Shown: positions 1 to 5,085 of the stretch, piece by piece
Layout: the number at the start of each line of letters is the position of its first letter
Numbering within the stretch: the stretch's first letter is position 1
Assembly (NCBI GenBank): GCA_031256095.1
Contig: JAIRRG010000071.1
Coordinates: 1-5,085 of the forward strand
Direction: 5' to 3'
DNA length: 5,085 bases
Source of the DNA: Desulfobulbaceae bacterium
Lineage (GTDB): Bacteria; Desulfobacterota; Desulfobulbia; Desulfobulbales; Desulfocapsaceae
The notes under the pieces: model-generated
The model's input: only the letters and a program-made list of their open reading frames with translations
Told to the model about the DNA's origin: nothing
The model's database searches: none
Position numbers and translations under genes: made by a program

Positions 1-1
1 A

Positions 2-637
2 GACAAGATTTTTTATGTCCTGCTCGCCTACCGCGAGCGCATTATTGATCTCAAGAAAGATCCGCGCTTCCGCTATATCATGGTCTTCAAAAACCATGGC
101 CGCGCCGCCGGGGCATCGCTTGAGCATTCCCACTCACAGCTGATCGCCCTGCCAGTCGTTCCACAAATGATCAGTTCCGAGATCGATGGCGCCGCCTCCT
201 ATTATCATTTCCGGGAACGGTGCGTCTACTGTGACGTCATCGCCCAGGAAATGTCTCAGAATGTCCGCGTGGTCGGCCAAAACGGCGATTTCATCGTCAT
301 TTCGCCCTACGCGCCACGCACACCCTTTGAGATGTGGGTGCTGCCGAAGACACACGATTCAGACTACAGCCGCCAAGACGACAAAAGCCTGTCGTCGCTA
401 GCGGCCATTCTTGCCGAAACCCTGCGGCGGCTGGATGCGATCATCCCAGGCGTATCGTACAATTGCGTATTACATACCAACCCCTTGCGTTCCAGCAACC
501 TTGATCATTACCATTGGCATTTAGAGATAGTCCCGAAACTGACATCAATTGCCGGATTTGAATGGGGAACAGGATTTTATATCAATCCAATGCCTCCGGA
601 GGAAGCCACTCTGTATATGAAAGAGGCCAAGCTTTGA
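2..637 (+). CDS. GalT-family nucleotidylyltransferase (galactose-1-phosphate uridylyltransferase or ADP-glucose phosphorylase-like), 5'-truncated
   Basis: The frame is open from base 2, so the N-terminus lies outside the window; 211 C-terminal residues are present and end at TGA 635-637. The family (HIT superfamily) moves a nucleotidyl group between a nucleotide sugar and a hexose-1-phosphate through a uridylyl- or adenylyl-histidine intermediate, in the cytoplasm. The active-site motif H-S-H-S-Q is at 125-139; the second His (131-133) should be the nucleophile. Downstream are a C-x-x-C pair (221-232), an LPKTH His (353-355) and an HYHWH cluster (506-520), which fit the second metal site of the C-terminal HIT-like domain. 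The tail has the bacterial GalT-like FEWGTGFYINP block. The motif reads H-S-H rather than the E. coli-type H-P-H, as in plant ADP-glucose phosphorylase (from memory), so the true substrate (UDP- or ADP-sugar) is open. The response regulator follows after 16 nt, probably in the same operon. Confidence 0.88.
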   Translation, partial: DKIFYVLLAYRERIIDLKKDPRFRYIMVFKNHGRAAGASLEHSHSQLIALPVVPQMISSEIDGAASYYHFRERCVYCDVIAQEMSQNVRVVGQNGDFIVISPYAPRTPFEMWVLPKTHDSDYSRQDDKSLSSLAAILAETLRRLDAIIPGVSYNCVLHTNPLRSSNLDHYHWHLEIVPKLTSIAGFEWGTGFYINPMPPEEATLYMKEAKL

Positions 638-640
638 TAG

Positions 641-645
641 GGAGG
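641..645 (+). promoter_or_regulatory. Shine-Dalgarno of the receiver gene
   Basis: GGAGG lies 8 nt before ATG 654, an ideal spacing that fixes the start of the receiver gene. It is the best-placed SD in the window. The methyltransferase, FolE2-like, glyS and ArsR starts have weak or no visible SD. Confidence 0.8.
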
Positions 646-653
646 ATAAACGG

Positions 654-1007
654 ATGAAAACGCTGCTTATAGTCGATGATGAGGAAAACATCCGAACTCT
701 CTACCAAGCCGAGTTCGAGGATGACGGCTATCGGGTGTTGCTGGCCGAAAGCGGCGAAGAGGCGATAAAAATATTCTGGGACAATAGGCCGGATCTGGTG
801 ATTCTTGATATTCAGATGCCGGGTATGAATGGCCTTGAGACGCTCAGGCAAATGAAGGCCATCGACGCGGCGGTACCGGTGATCCTTTGCACCGCCTACC
901 CGAACTATATGGAGGATATTGCCTGCTGGGCTTCCGACGAATACATCATCAAATCCGGCGACCTGACCGGCCTGAAAGCGGCGACCAGAAAACATCTGGC
1001 GGAATAA
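654..1007 (+). CDS. stand-alone response regulator receiver (CheY-like)
   Basis: A 117-residue protein that is only a REC domain, with no output domain. The phosphorylation site is complete: acidic pair D8-D9, phospho-acceptor D52 in the LVILDIQMPGMNG stretch, switch Thr T80 (ILCTAYP), aromatic Y97 and invariant K100 (YIIKSGD). It should be phosphorylated by a histidine kinase and act by protein-protein contact or as a phosphorelay intermediate in the cytoplasm. No kinase is in the window. The start is fixed by GGAGG 8 nt upstream and by the usual N-terminal KTLLIVDDE. It lies 16 nt after the galT-like gene, consistent with co-transcription, so a role tied to sugar-nucleotide or storage-polymer metabolism is possible but only inferred. 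Its partner and output cannot be named from sequence. Confidence 0.93.
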   Translation: MKTLLIVDDEENIRTLYQAEFEDDGYRVLLAESGEEAIKIFWDNRPDLVILDIQMPGMNGLETLRQMKAIDAAVPVILCTAYPNYMEDIACWASDEYIIKSGDLTGLKAATRKHLAE

Positions 1008-1087
1008 CCCGCCCGTGACAAGCGCCGCATCCGGGCCAGCCACGGAATTGCCAAGCTTTTTCATGCAGACGCGAGATAGGCATCATT

Positions 1088-1626
1088 ATGGGCGGCACAA
1101 TGCTGATTCCCACGATAAAATGTCAAGGAATTAAGACAAAACTCGTTCTCCGGATAAAGGCTATCATCCCCAGCAATTTCACTGGACGCTGGATTGAACC
1201 GTTTTCAGGTTCCGCTGTTGTTGCCTTTAATGTAATGCCGCGCCGAGCTTTGCTGGCTGACGCCAATCCGCATCTGATCAATTTTTATCAGGCAATCGCC
1301 GATGGCCGGATCACCGCGGAGAAAACCCGCTCATATCTGCAAAAAGAAAGTAGAGAGCTGCGGCGTTCACAAGGTGAGCACTATTACGTGGTCAGGAAGC
1401 GGTTCAACCGAGACGGCGATCCCCTGGATTTTCTTTTTTTCAACCGCGTCGGCTTCAACGGCATGATCCGTTTCTACCGGCGCGGCAAATTCAACATTCC
1501 ATTTTGCCGCAAGGTCAATCGCTTCGCGCCCGCCCGCTGATCACCAATTTCCCGGTTTCATACGAAGAGAAAAAAATTACCGCAACAAGGCAATCAATAC
1601 TGTTTGAAAAACGCGCGGCATGTTAA
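1088..1626 (+). pseudogene. D12-class (Dam-family) DNA adenine-N6 methyltransferase, internally deleted and frameshifted
   Basis: The intact part (1088-1540, 150 codons) matches the N-terminal half of D12-class adenine methyltransferases: KCQGIKTKL (residues 11-19), SAM-binding motif I WIEPFSGSAVVAFN (35-48), LLADANPHLINFY (55-67), DFLFFNRVGFNGMIRF (114-129) and FNIPFCRK (135-142). It stops at TGA 1538-1540, before the catalytic DPPY motif IV; the family is usually about 280-300 residues. Beyond the stop, another frame (1537-1626) reads LITNFPVSYEEKK and ends at TAA 1624-1626. That resembles the family's C-terminal end (…LEALVTNF in intact members, from memory), so roughly 100-130 codons seem to be deleted at about 1528-1540, with a frame change. 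Motif I is also altered: A43 stands where Gly is usual. The start could be ATG 1088 or ATG 1100; neither has a strong SD. It was probably acquired as a phage or restriction-modification methylase and should be inactive. Confidence 0.8.
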
Positions 1627-1650
1627 AAGCGGACACGCTGGTTTTGCCTG

Positions 1651-2400
1651 ATGAACACGTCCAAAATCCCGCCCATGAAAGATATCCAGAACCAGATCGA
1701 TCATCGCCGCATCGACATCAGAAAGGTCGGGGTCAAAACCGTCTCTTATCCGATCACCTTGCGCGACAAGGCGAAAAAGGAGCAGAACACCATCGCCACG
1801 TTAAACATGTACGTGAACCTGCCACACCGCTTCAAGGGCACGCACATGAGCCGCTTCATCGAGATACTGAACGAATTTCATGGCAAGATCGATATCCGCA
1901 ACTTTCACGGCATTCTGGAAAAGATGAAAGAGCGGCTCGATGCCGAAGCCTCACATGTGGAGATGGAATTTCCCTACTTTTTCACCTCCGATGGCGCCGA
2001 CGGTTCCCTGGCGCTGCGGCAATGCATGGTGACGATGCTGGGTTCGCTGGCCGAAACCAGCGACATCCAGTTTAAACTGATGCTGCCGATCATCCTGCCG
2101 CGCCTGGCCCAGACTGGCGGCAATTTGCCGCGCCTGGCCGGGCATTGGGGCCGGGTCGAGGTGACGGTACGCTTTAAGGGTTTTATCTGGATCGAAGATC
2201 TGCTGTCCCATATTGAAAAAGGCATTGAGGCGGAAGTGGCAGCGCTGGCCCCCGGCGACCACAAGGCACTGTCGGTGGAAGCCCTGGTGACACGGATCGG
2301 CGAAAGCCTGTCGTCCTTGCCAGAAGTGGCGCGTTATTCAATTCTTGTCGAAAATCTTGGGGCTGGCTATTCAACCTTTGCCACCTTGAAATCAACCTGA
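1651..2400 (+). CDS. divergent FolE2-type (GTP cyclohydrolase IB, DUF198/COG1469) protein lacking catalytic motifs
   Basis: 249 residues; the family is usually about 255-265. The N-terminal half is clearly FolE2: DIQNQIDHRR (11-20), VGVKTVSYPI (26-35), NMYVNLPHRFKGTHMSRFIE (52-71) and VEMEFPYF (103-110). True FolE2 makes 7,8-dihydroneopterin triphosphate from GTP, the first step to folate (and to queuosine precursors). The C-terminal half keeps the fold pattern (VEVTVRFKGFIWIEDLL 169-185; a VEN at 233-235) but not the catalysis: the CPCSKEIS metal-ligand segment is replaced around 149-158 by LPRLAQTGGN, GAHNQR is reduced to AGHWGR (163-168), the YENPKFVED Glu segment is missing, and the HNH near the C-terminus is replaced by GYSTF. 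The frame is uninterrupted, and neither other frame restores CPCS. It is therefore an inactive or repurposed paralogue rather than a sequencing artefact. The start is uncertain: ATG 1651 or ATG 1675 (M9), neither with a visible SD. A terminator follows at once. Confidence 0.82.
   Translation: MNTSKIPPMKDIQNQIDHRRIDIRKVGVKTVSYPITLRDKAKKEQNTIATLNMYVNLPHRFKGTHMSRFIEILNEFHGKIDIRNFHGILEKMKERLDAEASHVEMEFPYFFTSDGADGSLALRQCMVTMLGSLAETSDIQFKLMLPIILPRLAQTGGNLPRLAGHWGRVEVTVRFKGFIWIEDLLSHIEKGIEAEVAALAPGDHKALSVEALVTRIGESLSSLPEVARYSILVENLGAGYSTFATLKST
2096..2139 (+). repeat. 14-bp direct repeat (two copies) within the FolE2-like gene
   Basis: The 14-mer TGCCGCGCCTGGCC occurs at 2096-2109 and 2126-2139, exactly 30 bp apart (10 codons), giving the peptide LPRLA twice (residues 149-153 and 159-163). 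It sits exactly where active FolE2 proteins carry CPCSKEIS. The sequence is seen directly; a local duplication or replacement is an inference. CTGGCC is a frequent Leu-Ala codon pair in this genome (many cases in glyS), which lowers the significance. Confidence 0.6.
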
Positions 2401-2428
2401 ACGGCGGCCTAAACTGGCACCGTTTTTT
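2400..2428 (+). terminator. Rho-independent terminator after the FolE2-like gene
   Basis: AACGG (2400-2404) pairs with CCGTT (2420-2424), and GCC (2407-2409) with GGC (2416-2418) around a TAAACT loop, with a small 2/1 internal loop between the two stems. A run of six T (2423-2428) follows directly and continues as a 22-nt all-pyrimidine tract to 2444. It begins on the last base of the FolE2-like stop codon. It would separate the FolE2-like transcript from glyS. The stem is short, so efficiency may be modest. Confidence 0.6.
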
Positions 2429-2458
2429 CCCCTTTCTTTTTTCCATATTGACGCCGTT

Positions 2459-4531
2459 ATGCCTGACCTGTTGTTTGAAATCGGATGCGAGGAAATTCCC
2501 GCCGGTTATATCAAACCGGCCCTTGAACAGCTTGCGGCGGCCTTTACCGGCGCCATGGCTGAATTACGCGTCGCCTGCGGCGAAGCAAAGACCATGGGCA
2601 CGCCGCGCCGCCTGGCCCTGCTGGTGGCCGGTGTCGCCGCCCGGCAGGCCGACATGCGCGAAGAGCTGCTTGGTCCAGCCAAAGCGGCTGGCCTCGACGC
2701 CAACGGCCAGTTTACCAAGGCGGCGATTGGCTTCGCACGCTCGAAAAACGCCGAAGTCAGCGACCTGAACGTGGTTGCCACCGCGAAGGGCGAATACTTG
2801 CAACTGGCGCGCCAGGTGAAGGGCGAAGACAGCAAGCGGCTGCTGCCGGAGGTTTTGAGCAAGATCGCCGCCGGCCTATCTTTTCCCAAGTCGATGCGCT
2901 GGGGCGCGGGCAAACTGGCCTTTGCCCGGCCCATCCAATGGCTGCTGGCGCTGTTGGGCGAGGAAGTATTGCCGGTGCGCTTCGAGCAGCTTGTCGCCGG
3001 GCGCCTCAGCCGTGGTCATCGTTTTCTCGCCGATGTTGAACTGGCGCTGCCATCGCCAGCGACATACCAGGAAATGTTGCGCCATCATTTTGTCCTGGCC
3101 GATGTCGCTGAACGCCGCCAGGCGGTGGCCCGCGAGCTTGACCAGGCGATTGCGGCCGCCGGGCTGGCCGGCAAAGGCCAGGTGGTGGTCGATGAAGACT
3201 TGATTGACCTCGACACCAATCTCGTCGAAATACCGTTCGGCGTTTGCGGCCAGTTTGACGAAAAATTTCTCGAGCTGCCGCCAGAGGTGCTGATCACCTC
3301 AATGCGCGAGCATCAAAAATGTTTCCCAGTGGCCGGTGCCGACGGTAAATTGCTGGCCGCCTTTGTCGCCATCAACAACACCAGAGTACGCCAGGCCGCC
3401 GTCACCTGCCGCGGCCACCAGCGCGTGCTGCGGGCACGGCTGTCGGACGCCCTCTTTTTCTACAACGAGGACAGAAAAATTCCGCTTGCCGATTGCCGCG
3501 CCCGTTTATCGGGAATCGTCTTTCAAGCCAAGCTGGGAACAATGCTCGAGAAAACGACGCGCCTGGAAAAGCTGGCGCGGGTACTGGCCGACAAGCAGGC
3601 GCCAGCGGCGGCGGCCACCGCCGTGCGGGCGGCGGCGCTGTGCAAAGCCGACCTGATGACCAATATGGTCGGTGAATTTCCCAGCCTGCAAGGGACGATG
3701 GGCACAGTCTACGCCCGCCTGGCCGGTGAACCGGAGGCGGTGGCCAAAGCGATGGAAGAACATTATCTGCCGCGCCGGGCTGATGGCGAGTTGCCGGCAA
3801 GCGATGCCGGCGCCATCCTTGGCCTGGCCGACCGCATCGATAGCCTGGCCGGTTGTTTTGGCATCGGCCAGGCGCCGACTGGCGCCACCGATCCCTTCGG
3901 CCTGCGCCGCCTGGCCGTGGCGGTGATCCATATCGTCCTCGACAAAAAATACCGCTTTTCCCTGCGGGAAATTATTGAAAAATCCCTGGCCTTGTACGGC
4001 GATAAGGTCGATGCCTCCGCCGCCACTGTGCAACGTCTGATCCAGTTTGTACGCGGGCGCTTTGAAAACGACATGGCGGCCAAAGGGTACGGCCCCGGCA
4101 TCATCCAGGCGGCGACCGCCGCCAGCTTTGACGACCTGACCGAAGTCATCGCCCGGCTTGATGCCTTAACCGGCATCCGCCAGCGACCGGAATTCGCGCC
4201 GCTGGCCGTCTCTTGCAAACGGATGCGCAATATTTGCAAAGACAACCGTGACACCGAGATTGATGCCAAATTGTTTGACTATCCGGCCGAGGGCAACCTG
4301 TACGATGCCTATCTTGCGGCACAAGCCGGAATGGCGCCACTTTTGGCCGCTGGCCGTTACGCCGAGGCGCTCCTCGTTATGTTGAACTTGAAAGAGCCGG
4401 TCGATCAGTTTTTCGACCAGGTGATGGTCATGGCCGAAGACGCCGCCGTGCGCCGCAATCGCCTGAATTTGCTGACCGCCACCGCTGACCTGGCTCTGAA
4501 GATTGGCGATCTGGCCAAGATTCAGGAGTAA
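2459..4531 (+). CDS. glyS: glycyl-tRNA synthetase beta subunit
   Basis: A complete 690-residue beta subunit of the alpha2beta2 bacterial GlyRS, within the family's usual ~690 length. The beta subunit supplies tRNA recognition; the alpha subunit (glyQ) holds the aminoacylation site. Seen here: N-terminal LLFEIGCEEIPAGY (4-17), RPIQWLLALLGEE in the first third, MREHQKCFP (282-290), an HD-like segment CKADLMTNMVGEFPSLQG (395-412), LADRIDSLAG followed by TGATDPFGLRR (474-484), a C-terminal helical tRNA-binding block RQRPEF…CKRMRNI starting at 574, and EPVDQFFDQVMV (646-657). The conserved N-terminus fixes ATG 2459, although no SD is visible. glyQ, usually just upstream, is absent here; the FolE2-like gene occupies that position behind a terminator, so glyS probably has its own promoter and glyQ lies elsewhere. 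Confidence 0.97.
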   Translation: MPDLLFEIGCEEIPAGYIKPALEQLAAAFTGAMAELRVACGEAKTMGTPRRLALLVAGVAARQADMREELLGPAKAAGLDANGQFTKAAIGFARSKNAEVSDLNVVATAKGEYLQLARQVKGEDSKRLLPEVLSKIAAGLSFPKSMRWGAGKLAFARPIQWLLALLGEEVLPVRFEQLVAGRLSRGHRFLADVELALPSPATYQEMLRHHFVLADVAERRQAVARELDQAIAAAGLAGKGQVVVDEDLIDLDTNLVEIPFGVCGQFDEKFLELPPEVLITSMREHQKCFPVAGADGKLLAAFVAINNTRVRQAAVTCRGHQRVLRARLSDALFFYNEDRKIPLADCRARLSGIVFQAKLGTMLEKTTRLEKLARVLADKQAPAAAATAVRAAALCKADLMTNMVGEFPSLQGTMGTVYARLAGEPEAVAKAMEEHYLPRRADGELPASDAGAILGLADRIDSLAGCFGIGQAPTGATDPFGLRRLAVAVIHIVLDKKYRFSLREIIEKSLALYGDKVDASAATVQRLIQFVRGRFENDMAAKGYGPGIIQAATAASFDDLTEVIARLDALTGIRQRPEFAPLAVSCKRMRNICKDNRDTEIDAKLFDYPAEGNLYDAYLAAQAGMAPLLAAGRYAEALLVMLNLKEPVDQFFDQVMVMAEDAAVRRNRLNLLTATADLALKIGDLAKIQE

Positions 4532-4865
4532 AGCACCGCTTGGACCTCTCCGGCGCCTGCGCCTACGCTTGCGCCTGGCCGCAAGGCTGGAAAGGAGGCG
4601 GGCGTATCTTATCGCCACGCCACTTGTTCTTTTTGGTGGCCTATCCAGCCCTGTTCGTTCTGCTTCCCCGTCACTTGTTGCGCGTGCCGTTTGCGTCGAA
4701 CAATGGCAAACACTTTTCCTTTCCAGAAAAAGGCCATGGAAGACGCCGATGGAATTGCCATCTCTGAGTACTGGCGTATGGGTGGGCAGCCTTGATGCGA
4801 GTTGTGGCATCACCAAAGCGCTTCCGTATCCACCGAAAAAAATGAAAATTTTCCTTGACATTTTG
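4532..4865. other. intergenic stretch without a supported gene
   Basis: About 330 nt between glyS and the ArsR promoter region. Open frames exist on both strands (for example + 4540-4767 and + 4503-4868), but they give Arg/Leu-rich or mixed-composition peptides with no recognisable domain. A strong SD-like AAAGGAGG at 4591-4598 has no ATG, GTG or TTG at a useful distance. Visible structures are the hexamer repeat at 4553-4576, a hairpin CTTGCG/CGCAAG (4568-4573 / 4580-4585) and a hairpin TGATGC/GCATCA (4793-4798 / 4807-4812); none is followed by a T-tract. It could be the decayed remains of a gene or element, but I cannot identify one. Confidence 0.5.
4553..4576 (+). repeat. short imperfect hexamer tandem repeat (GCGCCT, four units)
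   Basis: Four consecutive six-base units read GCGCCT, GCGCCT, ACGCTT, GCGCCT. They begin 22 bases after the glyS stop codon. The last unit overlaps a 6-bp hairpin (4568-4585). It is probably slippage-prone low-complexity sequence; no function is evident. Confidence 0.5.
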
Positions 4866-4883
4866 TGACTATAAAACTAGATA
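4855..4883 (+). promoter_or_regulatory. sigma-70 type promoter of the ArsR-type gene
   Basis: A perfect -35 TTGACA (4855-4860) and a -10 TAGATA (4878-4883) are separated by the optimal 17 nt, in an AT-rich patch (about 4838-4900) within otherwise GC-rich DNA. Transcription would start near 4889-4891, at the ATG itself. This predicts a leaderless or nearly leaderless mRNA, which agrees with the lack of an SD before ATG 4891. Confidence 0.75.
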
Positions 4884-4891
4884 TATAGTCA
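4866..4891. promoter_or_regulatory. palindromic operator overlapping the -10 and start codon of the ArsR-type gene
   Basis: TGACTATA (4866-4873) and TATAGTCA (4884-4891) are perfect 8-bp inverted arms separated by 10 nt. The palindrome covers the -10 box and the expected start of transcription, and its last base is the A of ATG 4891. Such 'winged' AT-rich dyads are typical operators of ArsR/SmtB-type dimers, which repress their own promoter. Autorepression by the adjacent gene is the natural inference; the palindrome itself is directly visible. Confidence 0.7.
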
Positions 4892-5085
4892 TGAAAACAC
4901 AGTACCTGACCACATTCCCTTCACATTGGCAGCCGATAGCCGCAATTTTCGCGGCGCTCGGCGACGAGAATAGACAGCGAATTCTGCTCCTTTTTGAAGA
5001 AGGAGAAGAGGCGTCGATAAAAGAGATAGCTGCCCGCTTCGACCTCGGCCGCACCACTGTGGTCCATCATTTGGCGGCATTGCAA
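4891..5085 (+). CDS. ArsR-family winged-helix transcriptional regulator, 3'-truncated by window edge
   Basis: An open frame from ATG 4891 to the last base gives 65 residues without a stop. It shows the ArsR helix-turn-helix: AALGDENRQRILLLF (21-35, matching the family's LadptRl.IL), KEIAARFDLGRTT (44-56) and recognition helix TTVVHHLAAL (55-64, family pattern S.STVSHHL..L). The typical alpha-3 metal-site motif ELCVCDL is not present (EEASIKEIAARF instead, without Cys), so a classic arsenic or cadmium alpha-3 sensor is unlikely; the inducer may be another metal at a C-terminal site or something non-metallic. The start is supported by the promoter and palindrome directly upstream; there is no SD. 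The regulated genes, probably downstream, lie beyond the window. Confidence 0.85.
   Translation, partial: MKTQYLTTFPSHWQPIAAIFAALGDENRQRILLLFEEGEEASIKEIAARFDLGRTTVVHHLAALQ

Noticed and set aside
1011..1036. GCCCG/CGGGC hairpin after the receiver gene as a terminator
   Set aside because: The stem is 5 bp with a 16-nt loop and no adjacent T-run; the nearest T-run is about 20 nt further on.
1576..1602. Promoter for the FolE2-like gene within the methyltransferase remnant
   Set aside because: Only poor -35/-10 matches with off spacing are seen; nothing better than chance.
1620..2075. 151-codon + frame overlapping the start of the FolE2-like gene
   Set aside because: It is a His/Arg-rich shadow of the FolE2-like gene, which has clear family motifs in its own frame.
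1088..2400. Methyltransferase plus FolE2 neighbour as a 7-deazaguanine DNA-modification or defence system
   Set aside because: The methyltransferase is broken, the FolE2-like protein lacks its catalytic motifs, and no QueC, QueD, QueE or DpdA-like gene is present.
4793..4812. TGATGC/GCATCA hairpin as the glyS terminator
   Set aside because: The stem is 6 bp, there is no T-tract, and it lies about 260 nt after the stop codon.
4166..4861. Long minus-strand open frame of 231 codons over the glyS 3' end and the intergenic stretch
   Set aside because: It is largely antisense to glyS, contains an Arg-run from the GCGCCT repeat, and shows no recognisable domain or SD. It fits a GC-driven shadow.
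4503..4868. + frame of 121 codons after and overlapping glyS
   Set aside because: It starts inside glyS, has a low-complexity LRLRLRL segment made by the hexamer repeat, and no family resemblance.
1..5085. CRISPR array, tRNA, rRNA or insertion sequence
   Set aside because: No regularly spaced repeats, tRNA cloverleaf, transposase motifs or terminal inverted repeats were seen on either strand.

Overview
The window is about 57-60% GC. It carries six same-strand (+) loci: a 5'-truncated galT-type nucleotidylyltransferase, a stand-alone response-regulator receiver, a broken D12-class DNA adenine methyltransferase, a divergent FolE2-type protein, a complete glycyl-tRNA synthetase beta subunit (glyS), and the first 65 codons of an ArsR-type regulator that runs off the right edge. 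The two-subunit bacterial GlyRS and a FolE2 N-terminal half that resembles, from memory, Geobacter-type sequences suggest a Gram-negative bacterium, most likely Desulfobacterota (former Deltaproteobacteria). This placement is inference; no marker here fixes it.

Layout. 2-637: galT-like gene. 654-1007: CheY-like receiver, 16 nt downstream with a good Shine-Dalgarno (SD), probably the same transcript. 1088-1626: methyltransferase pseudogene that keeps its N-terminal ~150 residues and, in another frame, what looks like its last ~30 residues; the catalytic DPPY region is gone. 1651-2400: FolE2-like protein with an intact frame but without the family's Cys, Glu and His-rich catalytic motifs. 2400-2428: likely intrinsic terminator directly after it. 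2459-4531: glyS, not preceded by glyQ. 4532-4865: mostly featureless, with a short hexamer repeat. 4855-4891: a near-consensus sigma-70 promoter and an 8+8 bp palindrome that ends on the ArsR start codon. 4891-5085: partial ArsR gene.

The genes do not form one pathway: sugar-nucleotide metabolism plus signalling on the left, a decayed foreign methyltransferase, a pterin-fold protein that has probably lost GTP cyclohydrolase activity, translation (GlyRS beta), then a separately controlled regulator. The points most worth following are the catalytically stripped FolE2 homologue, the internal deletion in the methyltransferase, and the apparently leaderless, operator-overlapped ArsR start. I see no clear new multi-gene system.
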